Source: Clostridiales bacterium (lineage in GTDB: Bacteria; Bacillota; Clostridia; Saccharofermentanales; UBA5734). Taken from it: DNA of 6,767 bases. The position numbers and the translations under genes were made by a program. Location: positions 1,497 through 8,263 of the forward strand of contig DOFA01000233.1 in the NCBI GenBank assembly GCA_003532195.1, read 5' to 3'. Under the pieces are notes generated by a model that was not told the origin of the DNA, did no database searches, and worked only from the letters and a program-made list of their open reading frames with translations. Numbering within the stretch: the first letter of the stretch is position 1; each line of letters starts with the position of its first letter. Positions 1-5,503 of the stretch are shown here, in pieces.

Positions 1-767
1 TGAACGAATATGAGGTCGTCAGCTACCAGAAGCTGATCGATTATTTTAAAGGAGTGCTGGTCTCGAAAGTCAAGGCGCTGATTGCCCAGGCGATCATCCG
101 TAAGAAGATTTCTGCCCTGGAGATTTCGGCCAGCATCGATGAGATCTCTGAGTTCAGCAAGGATCAGATCAGCGATGAATTCACCCGCTTCGGCTTGAAA
201 GTGGTCAATTTCTATATCCAGTCGATTAATTTCCCGGATGAGGACTTTGAGGCGATCAACAAGATACTTCAGGACAAAGCCGCTTTCGATATTATCGGCG
301 ACAACCGTTATGTCTCCAAGCGGTCTTTTGATGTTCTCGAATCGGCAGCCGGCAACACCGGCGGCGCTGCGGGCACAATGGTCGGCGCCGGACTCGGCCT
401 GGGCGTCGGACTTGGCGCCGGCAATGCGATGGGCGGCCTGGCTGCCAATATGAATCCGGCTCAGTCAGCCCAGCCCCAGCCGGCGCCCCAGCCGGCCGGC
501 CCGGCCCCAAAAACCCAAAAATGCCCGGACTGCGGCCTGGAGTATACCGACGAGGGCAAATTCTGCAGCGAATGCGGCAAACCCCTGGTTTCGATGATCG
601 CCAACTGCCCCGCCTGTGGCAAGGAAATCAGCTCGGACACCAAATTCTGCCCCTACTGCGGATTTAAAGTGTCCCAGAAAAAGCCCGTATGCCCGAACTG
701 CCAGACCGAAAATCCGATCGACACCAAATTCTGCAAAGAATGCGGCACCAAGCTGGAGGTGGGTTGA
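1..767 (+). CDS. SPFH-domain protein with C-terminal triple zinc ribbon (YdjI-like), 5' truncated
   Basis: The frame is open from base 3 to the TGA at 765-767, giving 254 visible residues; the real start is upstream of the window. Visible residues 1 to about 118 match the end of the SPFH (band 7) domain of the YdjI / 'virion core protein' family: a charged helical part, then FGLKVVNFYIQSINFP, then the IIGDNRY region. A glycine-rich stretch (about 120-150) and a Pro/Ala/Gln linker (about 151-172) follow. Three zinc ribbons of the form CX2CX10CX2C then occur at C174-C191, C202-C219 and C230-C247. Family members are membrane-associated scaffold proteins; B. subtilis YdjI works with the PspA-type protein YdjF in envelope stress, so a similar role is inferred here. 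The next gene overlaps by one base, implying translational coupling. The family call is confident; the precise role is not known. Confidence 0.88.
   Translation, partial: NEYEVVSYQKLIDYFKGVLVSKVKALIAQAIIRKKISALEISASIDEISEFSKDQISDEFTRFGLKVVNFYIQSINFPDEDFEAINKILQDKAAFDIIGDNRYVSKRSFDVLESAAGNTGGAAGTMVGAGLGLGVGLGAGNAMGGLAANMNPAQSAQPQPAPQPAGPAPKTQKCPDCGLEYTDEGKFCSECGKPLVSMIANCPACGKEISSDTKFCPYCGFKVSQKKPVCPNCQTENPIDTKFCKECGTKLEVG
522..743 (+). repeat. Three tandem zinc-ribbon modules, 84-bp pitch
   Basis: Three CX2CX10CX2C modules begin at 522, 606 and 690, exactly 84 bp (28 codons) apart. Modules 2 and 3 share the identical 15-mer GACACCAAATTCTGC at 636-650 and 720-734, again 84 bp apart. This supports origin by internal duplication, with the second halves (KFCxxCG) best conserved. 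Confidence 0.85.
755..760 (+). promoter_or_regulatory. Shine-Dalgarno site fixing the start of the four-helix membrane protein
   Basis: GGAGGT at 755-760 lies 6 nt before the ATG at 767 and inside the end of the SPFH gene. It selects this ATG over an in-frame ATG at 689, which would lie inside the third zinc ribbon of the SPFH gene. Confidence 0.8.
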
Positions 768-1513
768 TGAACACACTGGCGGCACGCCTGACTTTCAAGA
801 TTATCGGCCTTCTGATTGTTGATACGATTGTCTGCCTTCTGTTTTTCACCGTCTGGACACTGATCAACCTGCCGTTGCTGCCCTGGGCTTTGGTCGCGGT
901 CTTTTTCACCCTGCTGATCTTGCACGTCGCCATCCTGCTGTCCGGCATCATTGCCCAGAAGTATGGTACGGCGATCTCGGTGGCGGTTGTTATCCTGACC
1001 CTGCTTTTAAACGTTTCGGTTCTTGTGCTGACCGGAACGACCTATCTTTTTATTAGACCTAAATATTACGTCTTGTTTGTCTTGCTGATCTATTTGTTCT
1101 ACATCATCCTGATGGCCGGGTTTTACATGGCGGGCGCCAAAAAGGAGACCGACCTGACGGAGCAGGCGAGTGAAAAGCAGGCTTCGGGCAATCTCCTTTC
1201 CCTCATCCTGACGACTGACAGCAATTTAAAATTGCTGAACGGCCGGATCGCCGCCGATTCCTACGCGCCGGTCGGCCGGGCCTGGAACAGCCTCCGGGAG
1301 CGCCTGCAGGCCTCAACGCCGTTTGGCCGCGTCAACCGGACGGACATCAGCAATGTTGAGCAGCATATTTTTTCAGAGCTCGAAAAGATCAACCGGACAG
1401 CCCAGGTGCTCAATCAATCAGAATCCAACCCGTCCGAGCTGGAGTATCTGGTCGGCTCGATCAACCAGACTTGCGATCTCGTGAAAAATAAGGAAAAAAT
1501 GATCGTTCAATGA
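767..1513 (+). CDS. Four-helix integral membrane protein of unknown function
   Basis: This is a 248-residue protein that I do not recognise. Four hydrophobic segments are plain, at about residues 10-33, 38-63, 69-96 and 100-123. KK at 125-126 follows the last helix, and a polar, mostly helical-looking domain runs from 125 to 248. Lysines and arginines cluster around and after helix 4, which fits a cytoplasmic C-terminal domain. No catalytic motif is visible in that domain, and there is no signal peptide separate from helix 1. The ATG shares its A with the TGA of the SPFH gene (TGATG at 765-769), and a strong GGAGGT precedes it, so the two are very likely translated together. The context suggests a membrane partner or anchor for the SPFH protein; this is inference from position only. 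Confidence 0.82.
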   Translation: MNTLAARLTFKIIGLLIVDTIVCLLFFTVWTLINLPLLPWALVAVFFTLLILHVAILLSGIIAQKYGTAISVAVVILTLLLNVSVLVLTGTTYLFIRPKYYVLFVLLIYLFYIILMAGFYMAGAKKETDLTEQASEKQASGNLLSLILTTDSNLKLLNGRIAADSYAPVGRAWNSLRERLQASTPFGRVNRTDISNVEQHIFSELEKINRTAQVLNQSESNPSELEYLVGSINQTCDLVKNKEKMIVQ

Positions 1514-1548
1514 GGCAAAGCAATTTGCCTGGCAGCCGTCAGGGCTGC
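1513..1548 (+). other. Two tandem RNA hairpins in the intercistronic gap
   Basis: Hairpin 1 has 7-bp arms, AGGCAAA (1513-1519) and TTTGCCT (1524-1530), closing a GCAA (GNRA) tetraloop; it begins at the last base of the stop codon. Hairpin 2 has 6-bp arms, GCAGCC (1532-1537) and GGCTGC (1543-1548), with a 5-nt loop. No T-run follows, so this is not a standard terminator. An RNA-stability or processing element between cistrons is the likelier role. Confidence 0.55.
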
Positions 1549-1571
1549 AAATAAAAATCTTAGGAGGAACT

Positions 1572-1997
1572 ATGGAAGTCAAATGCCCTCAATGTGGCGC
1601 ACCAGTCGATCCCCAAGCCAAAGCCTGCAAATTCTGCGGCGCCGCATTGGCTGCCCAGCAGCCGGCCCAGCCCCAGTATGCCCCGCCGGCGCAGCCGCAG
1701 TATGCCCAGCAGCCGGCCCAGCCGCAATATGTCCAGCCGGTCATTATTCAACAGCCCCAGTACGCTCCCCAGCAGCCGGTTTATACAACCGACAAGAGCA
1801 AGGTGGCAGCCGGATTGCTGGCCTTGTTCCTGGGCGGCATCGGCGTGCACAAATTTTACCTTGGATATACCGGCCAGGGAATTATTTACCTGCTGTTCTG
1901 CTGGACATTTATTCCGGCCCTGATCGCGTTCATTGAAGGCATTGTCTATCTGACCTCGTCAGATGAGAAATTTGCCCGGGTGTACGTCAAGCATTAA
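1572..1997 (+). CDS. Zinc-ribbon and TM2-domain membrane protein
   Basis: A 141-residue protein with three parts. Residues 5-23 form a zinc ribbon (C5, C8, C19, C22; CX2CX10CX2C), the same module type as in the SPFH protein upstream. Residues 29-71 are a Pro/Gln/Tyr low-complexity linker with four QPQY units. Residues 75-128 are a TM2 domain: a short hydrophobic hairpin containing GGIGVHKFYLG, which matches the family signature GxHxFYLG, then a second membrane helix (about 103-127). TM2 proteins are small inner-membrane proteins, mostly of unknown function. AGGAGG at 1562-1567 lies 4 nt before the ATG. The gap to the previous gene is 58 bp, and a terminator lies 34 bp past the stop, so this is probably the last gene of the unit. 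The domain call is firm; the function is not known. Confidence 0.9.
   Translation: MEVKCPQCGAPVDPQAKACKFCGAALAAQQPAQPQYAPPAQPQYAQQPAQPQYVQPVIIQQPQYAPQQPVYTTDKSKVAAGLLALFLGGIGVHKFYLGYTGQGIIYLLFCWTFIPALIAFIEGIVYLTSSDEKFARVYVKH
1656..1784 (+). repeat. Pro/Gln/Tyr coding repeat (QPQY units) in the TM2 protein
   Basis: Residues 29-71 contain QPQY at 33, 41, 50 and 61, separated by Ala/Pro/Gln spacers, giving an imperfect repeat of 8-11 residues. It forms a flexible linker between the zinc ribbon and the membrane hairpin, and is likely prone to length changes by slippage. Confidence 0.75.
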
Positions 1998-2030
1998 ACA
2001 GGCTTTGACGAAAGATTAACTGTCATTGAT

Positions 2031-2083
2031 CAGGGGGAATGCCGATTTGACCCAAGCGGCAGACCGGCACCCCCCTGTTTTTT
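2031..2083 (+). terminator. Intrinsic terminator of the SPFH/TM2 block
   Basis: CAGGGGG (2031-2037) pairs with CCCCCTG (2071-2077). The stem continues inward as TGCCG (2040-2044) with CGGCA (2065-2069), leaving a small internal loop and a 20-nt apical loop. Six Ts (2078-2083) follow directly. It lies 34 bp after the TM2 stop. On the opposite strand no T-run follows, so it appears to act on + strand transcription only. Confidence 0.88.
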
Positions 2084-2144
2084 ATGTCCGGAAATTCCGG
2101 CTGCGGCGATCAGCAGCAGCCTGGTCCGATGAAATCTGTGCTGG

Positions 2145-3104
2145 TCAGTAACTGACAGTCTCCCAGCAAGCAAAGGGAGCGGCGATTTCTTCGCTGACAT
2201 AAACCTGGGTCTTCATCAGCTGCAGCATTGAACTGGGAACCAGGGGCGTAACCGGGCCATGGAGGACCAGCCGCGAAGTCATGCGCTGCCAGGACGAGAA
2301 GGTATTGTTGGTCAGCAGTGAATGGACTTCGATGCGCTCGCGCGAACGCAGCACATCCACCGGCCCGATCGTCGCGGCTTTGGGCGGCACATCGGCGATA
2401 TAGCCGGACTGGCCGAAGACGCCGTGCAGCGAATTCTGGGCGACCGTCAGCGGGTGCAGGGTCACGATGCGTGCTTCCTGCCGCAGATACTCTTCCATAC
2501 TGTCTGTGATGAAATCGGCGACCGGATCGATGAAAGCCATATGTCCCGTCCACCCCGGCGATGAACTGCACAGGTCGGCGCCGCCATCGCCGCACTCGGC
2601 GATCATTTTCGAGTAGCTGCCGATGTTCCGGTCGGTTGGATAATGGACGTTCTCCAGCGGCATGCGCAGTTTTTCCTCGATCTGGAAAATAAAATACTTG
2701 AGCATCGAGTGGGCAAAACCGGCTTTGTAAGTCTCGGGGGCAATATGGCCCTGGTCGTCAGCCCATTCATCCATGGCAAAAATATGCACGTTGCGGCAAT
2801 TAATCTGATGGTAATTGATCAGCTGAGAAACCGGCAAATAAGTCTCCGGTTCGGGATTGCCAAGGATCAGGGTCAGCTTTTTATCCTGCTCGTCAGACTC
2901 TTTGATCCGGGTGAACAGGGTGCCGATCAGCACAGGATGCGGGTTCATCATGACCTTGATTTTAAAATCGGGGTTGGGATGCTTTTCCAGGTCTTTGCCG
3001 CTGATTTGGCGCAGCCGTTCGCACAGTTCCCGGTCCTTGAACGGAACGTAGTCGCCGGGCTTGAATGGAAAATCGGTCGGCGGATCATAAATTAATTGAG
3101 CCAT
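2145..3104 (-). CDS. Divergent NagB-superfamily protein (glucosamine-6-phosphate isomerase/deaminase-like)
   Basis: A 319-residue protein, longer than typical NagB (about 240-270). Family landmarks are visible in order: a beta-strand/loop region LGNPEPETY (82-89) where NagB normally has its TG(S/G)TP sugar-phosphate loop; AMDEW (110-114), matching the NLDEY motif with D112; GWTGHMAFIDP (184-194), matching the GxxGHIxFNEP loop with H188 kept; and ATIGPVDVL, matching the TMGIGTIL region. Compared with E. coli NagB as I recall it, catalytic Asp141 is replaced by T186 and Glu148 by D193. Ordinary deamination of glucosamine-6-phosphate to fructose-6-phosphate is therefore uncertain. The ATG at 3104 is preceded by AGGAGAGG with 6 nt spacing. 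The gene starts 22 bp after the nagA stop, so the two are cotranscribed. The likely role is the step after NagA, or handling of a related sugar phosphate. No terminator is visible downstream. Confidence 0.75.
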   Translation of the reverse strand: MAQLIYDPPTDFPFKPGDYVPFKDRELCERLRQISGKDLEKHPNPDFKIKVMMNPHPVLIGTLFTRIKESDEQDKKLTLILGNPEPETYLPVSQLINYHQINCRNVHIFAMDEWADDQGHIAPETYKAGFAHSMLKYFIFQIEEKLRMPLENVHYPTDRNIGSYSKMIAECGDGGADLCSSSPGWTGHMAFIDPVADFITDSMEEYLRQEARIVTLHPLTVAQNSLHGVFGQSGYIADVPPKAATIGPVDVLRSRERIEVHSLLTNNTFSSWQRMTSRLVLHGPVTPLVPSSMLQLMKTQVYVSEEIAAPFACWETVSY

Positions 3105-3126
3105 AACATACCTCTCCTGTTTCAAC

Positions 3127-4281
3127 TTATTCTGTTTCAGACTGGATGATCCGGCCGTTCTTGATGACCTGGCGGACATTCATCCAGCTATCAACTAAAA
3201 TAATATCGGCTGCCCGGCCGAGGCCGATTTCGCCAAACTGCGACAGCCCCAGCAGCCGTGCCGGATTGGCCGAGGCATAGCGGAAAACATCGGCCAGGCT
3301 GCAGCCAGTATGAACCATCATGTTGCGGCAAGCCACTTCCAGCGTCAGTTTGGATCCGGCGATTTCGCCGGCGTAATCAAAATTGATGTCGGTGACCCCG
3401 TCATACCCGGGCGGCGCCGGGGCATCGCTGATATAAGCGTCCGAGATCAGGATCAGCTTGTCCTTGCCCTTGATTTTTTCGATCAGCCGCAGCATATAGG
3501 GGGCGACGTGGATGCCGCGGGAGTCGCAAATCAGTTCGGCGTAGATGTCATCATGGTAATTCACGGTCTCATCGACGCAAACGCCGCGGACCTCGGGGTA
3601 TTTGGGCAAGTCGCCGGTCGCGTTCGTATGATGGGTGGCCAGATGTAAACCGTAAGGAATCAGAGACTCGATTTGTTCCGGCGACGCTTCGCTGTGAGCC
3701 ACCGAAAAGACTATGTCGGGAATCGCTGCCTTGACCGTTCGGACAAACTCGCCGATGCCTTCGCGCTCCGGAGCCAAAGCCCAAACCCGCGCCGTTCGCG
3801 CGACACGTTCGAGAATATCCAGATAATCTTCACGCTGGATTGGTCCCTGCCAGGGATTATTCTGCCGGTCGGCGCCAAATTTGGGATTTAAATAAGGCCC
3901 TTCCATGTAGCAGCCGAGTATGTTCGGGCAGTTTCCGGAGGCGACAGCGTTGTTGATTTTATCAATCGCAGCGAGATAACCGGCTTTGTCCAGGCTGAAA
4001 TACAAGGCAGGCAGGACGCCGGTCACGCCGTGGGCGAGCAGATTCCGGGACGCCCGCCCCGGATCGTCGGTAAAAATGGCGCCGCCGCCGGCGTGGGTGT
4101 GGATATCGATCAGGCCGGGTCCGGCAAACAGGCCGCCGCCGTCAACGATTTGCGCACCGGCAGGAACGGGGGTGCCGCGCAGCTCGCCATAATCCCGGAT
4201 GATGCCCTGATCGAGCAACAGCATGGCATCCGGCACCAGGTGATCCTTCATGACCAGGGTGATGTTTTTGATCGCCAGCAT
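3127..4281 (-). CDS. nagA: N-acetylglucosamine-6-phosphate deacetylase
   Basis: A 384-residue cytoplasmic amidohydrolase, the normal NagA length. It would remove acetate from N-acetylglucosamine-6-phosphate to give glucosamine-6-phosphate, feeding a NagB-type enzyme. Motifs in order: PGLIDIHTH (55-63, H61/H63); MEGPYLNP (126-133) with metal ligand E127; VAHSEAS with H196; ATHHTNATG (215-223) with H217 and N220; ICDSRGIHV with H258; and LISDAY with the catalytic Asp at D281. These match the metal ligands and catalytic Asp of NagA (E. coli E131, H195, H216, D273). The motifs are atypical: THLFNAM is replaced by THHTNAT and ADGxHV by CDSRGIHV, so this is a divergent branch. The start at 4281 is chosen because GGAGGT lies 7 nt upstream. 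It lies between araC and the NagB-like gene on the same strand. The family is sure; the exact N-acetyl sugar substrate is less so. Confidence 0.88.
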   Translation of the reverse strand: MLAIKNITLVMKDHLVPDAMLLLDQGIIRDYGELRGTPVPAGAQIVDGGGLFAGPGLIDIHTHAGGGAIFTDDPGRASRNLLAHGVTGVLPALYFSLDKAGYLAAIDKINNAVASGNCPNILGCYMEGPYLNPKFGADRQNNPWQGPIQREDYLDILERVARTARVWALAPEREGIGEFVRTVKAAIPDIVFSVAHSEASPEQIESLIPYGLHLATHHTNATGDLPKYPEVRGVCVDETVNYHDDIYAELICDSRGIHVAPYMLRLIEKIKGKDKLILISDAYISDAPAPPGYDGVTDINFDYAGEIAGSKLTLEVACRNMMVHTGCSLADVFRYASANPARLLGLSQFGEIGLGRAADIILVDSWMNVRQVIKNGRIIQSETE

Positions 4282-4288
4282 AGTAAAG

Positions 4289-4294
4289 ACCTCC
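4289..4294 (-). promoter_or_regulatory. Shine-Dalgarno site fixing the nagA start
   Basis: On the - strand this reads GGAGGT, 7 nt before the ATG at 4281. It rules out the in-frame ATG at 4302, which lies upstream of this site and would add seven residues with no ribosome-binding site of its own. Confidence 0.82.
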
Positions 4295-4300
4295 AATACC

Positions 4301-4359
4301 ATTATAGGCGCGGCAGCGGCCGGCGGTTTAGCCAGGAGTCTATACTTTTTAGCCGGCCG
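4301..4359 (-). promoter_or_regulatory. Candidate nagA promoter with 21-bp-spaced direct repeats and an inverted repeat
   Basis: Between the araC stop and the nagA ATG, the - strand has TATAAT at 4306-4301. The heptamer TTTAGCC (+ strand) occurs at 4327-4333 and 4348-4354, exactly 21 bp apart. The nearer copy overlaps where a -35 box would sit (about 4324-4329), and no good -35 hexamer is present. Two half-sites about two helical turns apart, with one touching -35, is the usual layout of AraC-family activator sites. An 8-bp inverted repeat, CGGCCGGC (4317-4324) and GCCGGCCG (4352-4359), overlaps them. The predicted transcription start would leave only about 12 nt of leader, which is a weakness of this call. 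Confidence 0.42.
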
Positions 4360-4371
4360 GCCAATTTCGGG

Positions 4372-5265
4372 TCAAGACTTGATCAGGCGGCGATATTCCG
4401 TCGGCGACATGCCGGTTATTTTTTTGAACTGTCGGGAAAAGGAGCCCAGATCCCGGTAGGACAGCTGTTCGGCAATTTGGGAAAGGCTCTGGCGGCCGGC
4501 GCGGATCAGGGATTTGCCGCGGTCGATTTTCAAGAGATTAAAGTATTCCATCGGGCTATGCTGGGTGCGCTGCTTGAAAGCGCTCATCAAATAGGATCGG
4601 CTGGTATAAAAAAGCTGGCACAGCTGTTCGACGGACAGACGCTCCGCGGTGTGCTGGCTCAGATAACGGATCACCTGATTGATCAGATCGAGGCCTGTAT
4701 CCTGGCGGGTCAGCAACGGCAGAGCCGATTGGGCCGTTTCTTCGCCGGGCAGGGGATCGGCGCGGCGCAGCAGCAGGATCAGGAAGATTTCCAGGTAATT
4801 GCAAATGACTTGTTCGCCTGCAAAAGGCGCCGGATCGCGGCGTTCGAGGTATCGGATGTCCGGCGAATCGATCGGCGGATTGAAGACGCGTGTTCCTTCG
4901 CGGATCAGGCAGGCAAGAACTTCGCGTTCGCCCGGATTCAACTGGAAGATCTTGCCTCGCAAAGAGGACAGGCAGGCGGCATCGCAGGCAAAGGTCAGCA
5001 CCACCAGATTCGGCGCCGTATTCCGAATCGCCTTGCCGACATGATATTCCTGGGGCTCGTGGAAAATGATCTGCCCTTGCGGCAGCCGGTGCATACCCGC
5101 GGCGGTTTCCACCTGGAGTTCGCCCTTATCGACATAGACCATTTCCCAGAAATCATGCCTCTGGGGCGGAAAAGAAAAACTGCTGGCGACCTCCATGTAG
5201 TAGAAAGACATGATTTCGCTGATTGTAAAAGCTTTATGCAATTGGAAGGCTTTAAACTCGATCAT
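4372..5265 (-). CDS. AraC-family transcriptional regulator (cupin sensor plus double HTH)
   Basis: A 297-residue protein of the usual AraC-family size. Residues about 20-80 form an AraC-type cupin sensor: HDFWEMVYVDKGELQV (37-52) followed by QGQIIFHEPQEYHV (63-76). Residues 195-297 are the DNA-binding domain, with one helix-turn-helix near 211-232 (SVEQLCQLFYTSRSYLMSAF) and a second near 260-290 ending in the family signature SFSRQFKKITGMSPTEYRR. The ligand is probably a sugar or sugar phosphate, but no residue reveals which. The ATG at 5265 is chosen because AGGGAG lies 5 nt before it. The gene lies upstream of nagA on the same strand and divergent from the GH127-type glycosidase, so it could regulate both sides and itself. 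Confidence 0.92.
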   Translation of the reverse strand: MIEFKAFQLHKAFTISEIMSFYYMEVASSFSFPPQRHDFWEMVYVDKGELQVETAAGMHRLPQGQIIFHEPQEYHVGKAIRNTAPNLVVLTFACDAACLSSLRGKIFQLNPGEREVLACLIREGTRVFNPPIDSPDIRYLERRDPAPFAGEQVICNYLEIFLILLLRRADPLPGEETAQSALPLLTRQDTGLDLINQVIRYLSQHTAERLSVEQLCQLFYTSRSYLMSAFKQRTQHSPMEYFNLLKIDRGKSLIRAGRQSLSQIAEQLSYRDLGSFSRQFKKITGMSPTEYRRLIKS

Positions 5266-5271
5266 GTGCAC

Positions 5272-5275
5272 TCCC
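5272..5275 (-). promoter_or_regulatory. Shine-Dalgarno site deciding the araC-type start
   Basis: On the - strand the sequence reads AGGGAG and then TGCAC before the ATG at 5265. The last G of the motif is also the first base of an in-frame GTG at 5271, so the GTG would overlap the ribosome-binding site and is unlikely to be the start. Confidence 0.65.
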
Positions 5276-5337
5276 TGTTTATCTGAGGTAACAACTGTTT
5301 GGCCGATGATCCCGGCATTTCCGCAGTTGCTGACATC

Positions 5338-5346
5338 ATTATATCA
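5338..5346 (-). promoter_or_regulatory. Extended -10 promoter for the AraC-type regulator
   Basis: The - strand reads TGATATAAT, a perfect TATAAT with the TGn extension. No good -35 hexamer sits 16-18 bp upstream, which is common for extended -10 promoters. The predicted start near 5331 gives a leader of about 65 nt to the ATG at 5265. Confidence 0.55.
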
Positions 5347-5373
5347 AAGGCAGAGTGAATTGATGAGAACAGC

Positions 5374-5392
5374 GAAAGCATAAACGCTTTCA
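5374..5392. promoter_or_regulatory. Palindromic, cre-like operator between divergent promoters
   Basis: GAAAGC (5374-5379) and GCTTTC (5386-5391) form a perfect inverted repeat with a 6-nt centre. On the - strand TGAAAGCGTTTA (5392-5381) matches the central 12 positions of the CcpA cre consensus WTGWAARCGYTWWCW; the three outer positions do not match. It sits about 57 bp before the predicted GH127 transcription start and about 51 bp before that of the regulator, so one protein could act on both. A LacI/CcpA-type protein is the natural candidate. Confidence 0.45.
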
Positions 5393-5405
5393 GGTTAAGC
5401 TAAAA

Positions 5406-5433
5406 TTGTTTGGAAAAGATAATAAAGTATAAT
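5406..5433 (+). promoter_or_regulatory. Promoter of the GH127-type gene
   Basis: TATAAT at 5428-5433 is a perfect -10. TTGTTT at 5406-5411, 16 bp upstream, is a weak -35 (TTG matches only). The predicted start near 5440 leaves a leader of about 64 nt. The weak -35 fits a promoter that needs an activator. Confidence 0.55.
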
Positions 5434-5503
5434 TGTGTGCATATTTTGAAGATGCTAGCATGAAAAGCAGGATATTGATTATATATCTAAAGGATGATGA
5501 ACG

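Noticed and set aside
54..56. GTG as start of the SPFH gene
   Set aside because: The frame is open back to base 3 with SPFH-like sequence, so this is an internal valine; the apparent GGAG overlaps the GTG itself.
689..766. Upstream in-frame ATG for the four-helix membrane protein
   Set aside because: It would overlap the third zinc ribbon of the SPFH gene, while ATG 767 has a well-placed GGAGGT.
2088..2100. CCGGAA/TTCCGG palindrome as a terminator for the - strand operon
   Set aside because: Only four pairs remain once a real loop is allowed, and no T-run follows on the - strand.
2144..2156. GTCAGT/ACTGAC inverted repeat at the NagB-like stop codon
   Set aside because: The arms are separated by one base, too close for a stable RNA hairpin, and it lies in coding sequence; likely chance.
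3105..3179. A 25-residue N-terminal extension of the NagB-like protein
   Set aside because: It would overlap the 3' end of nagA and is low-complexity; ATG 3104 has a good AGGAGAGG site.
5269..5271. GTG start for the AraC-type regulator
   Set aside because: It overlaps the Shine-Dalgarno sequence that serves ATG 5265.
4030..5286. A 418-codon open frame on the + strand opposite nagA and the AraC-type gene
   Set aside because: It is antisense to two well-supported genes, has no recognisable domain, and is expected from the GC-rich codons of the real genes on the other strand.
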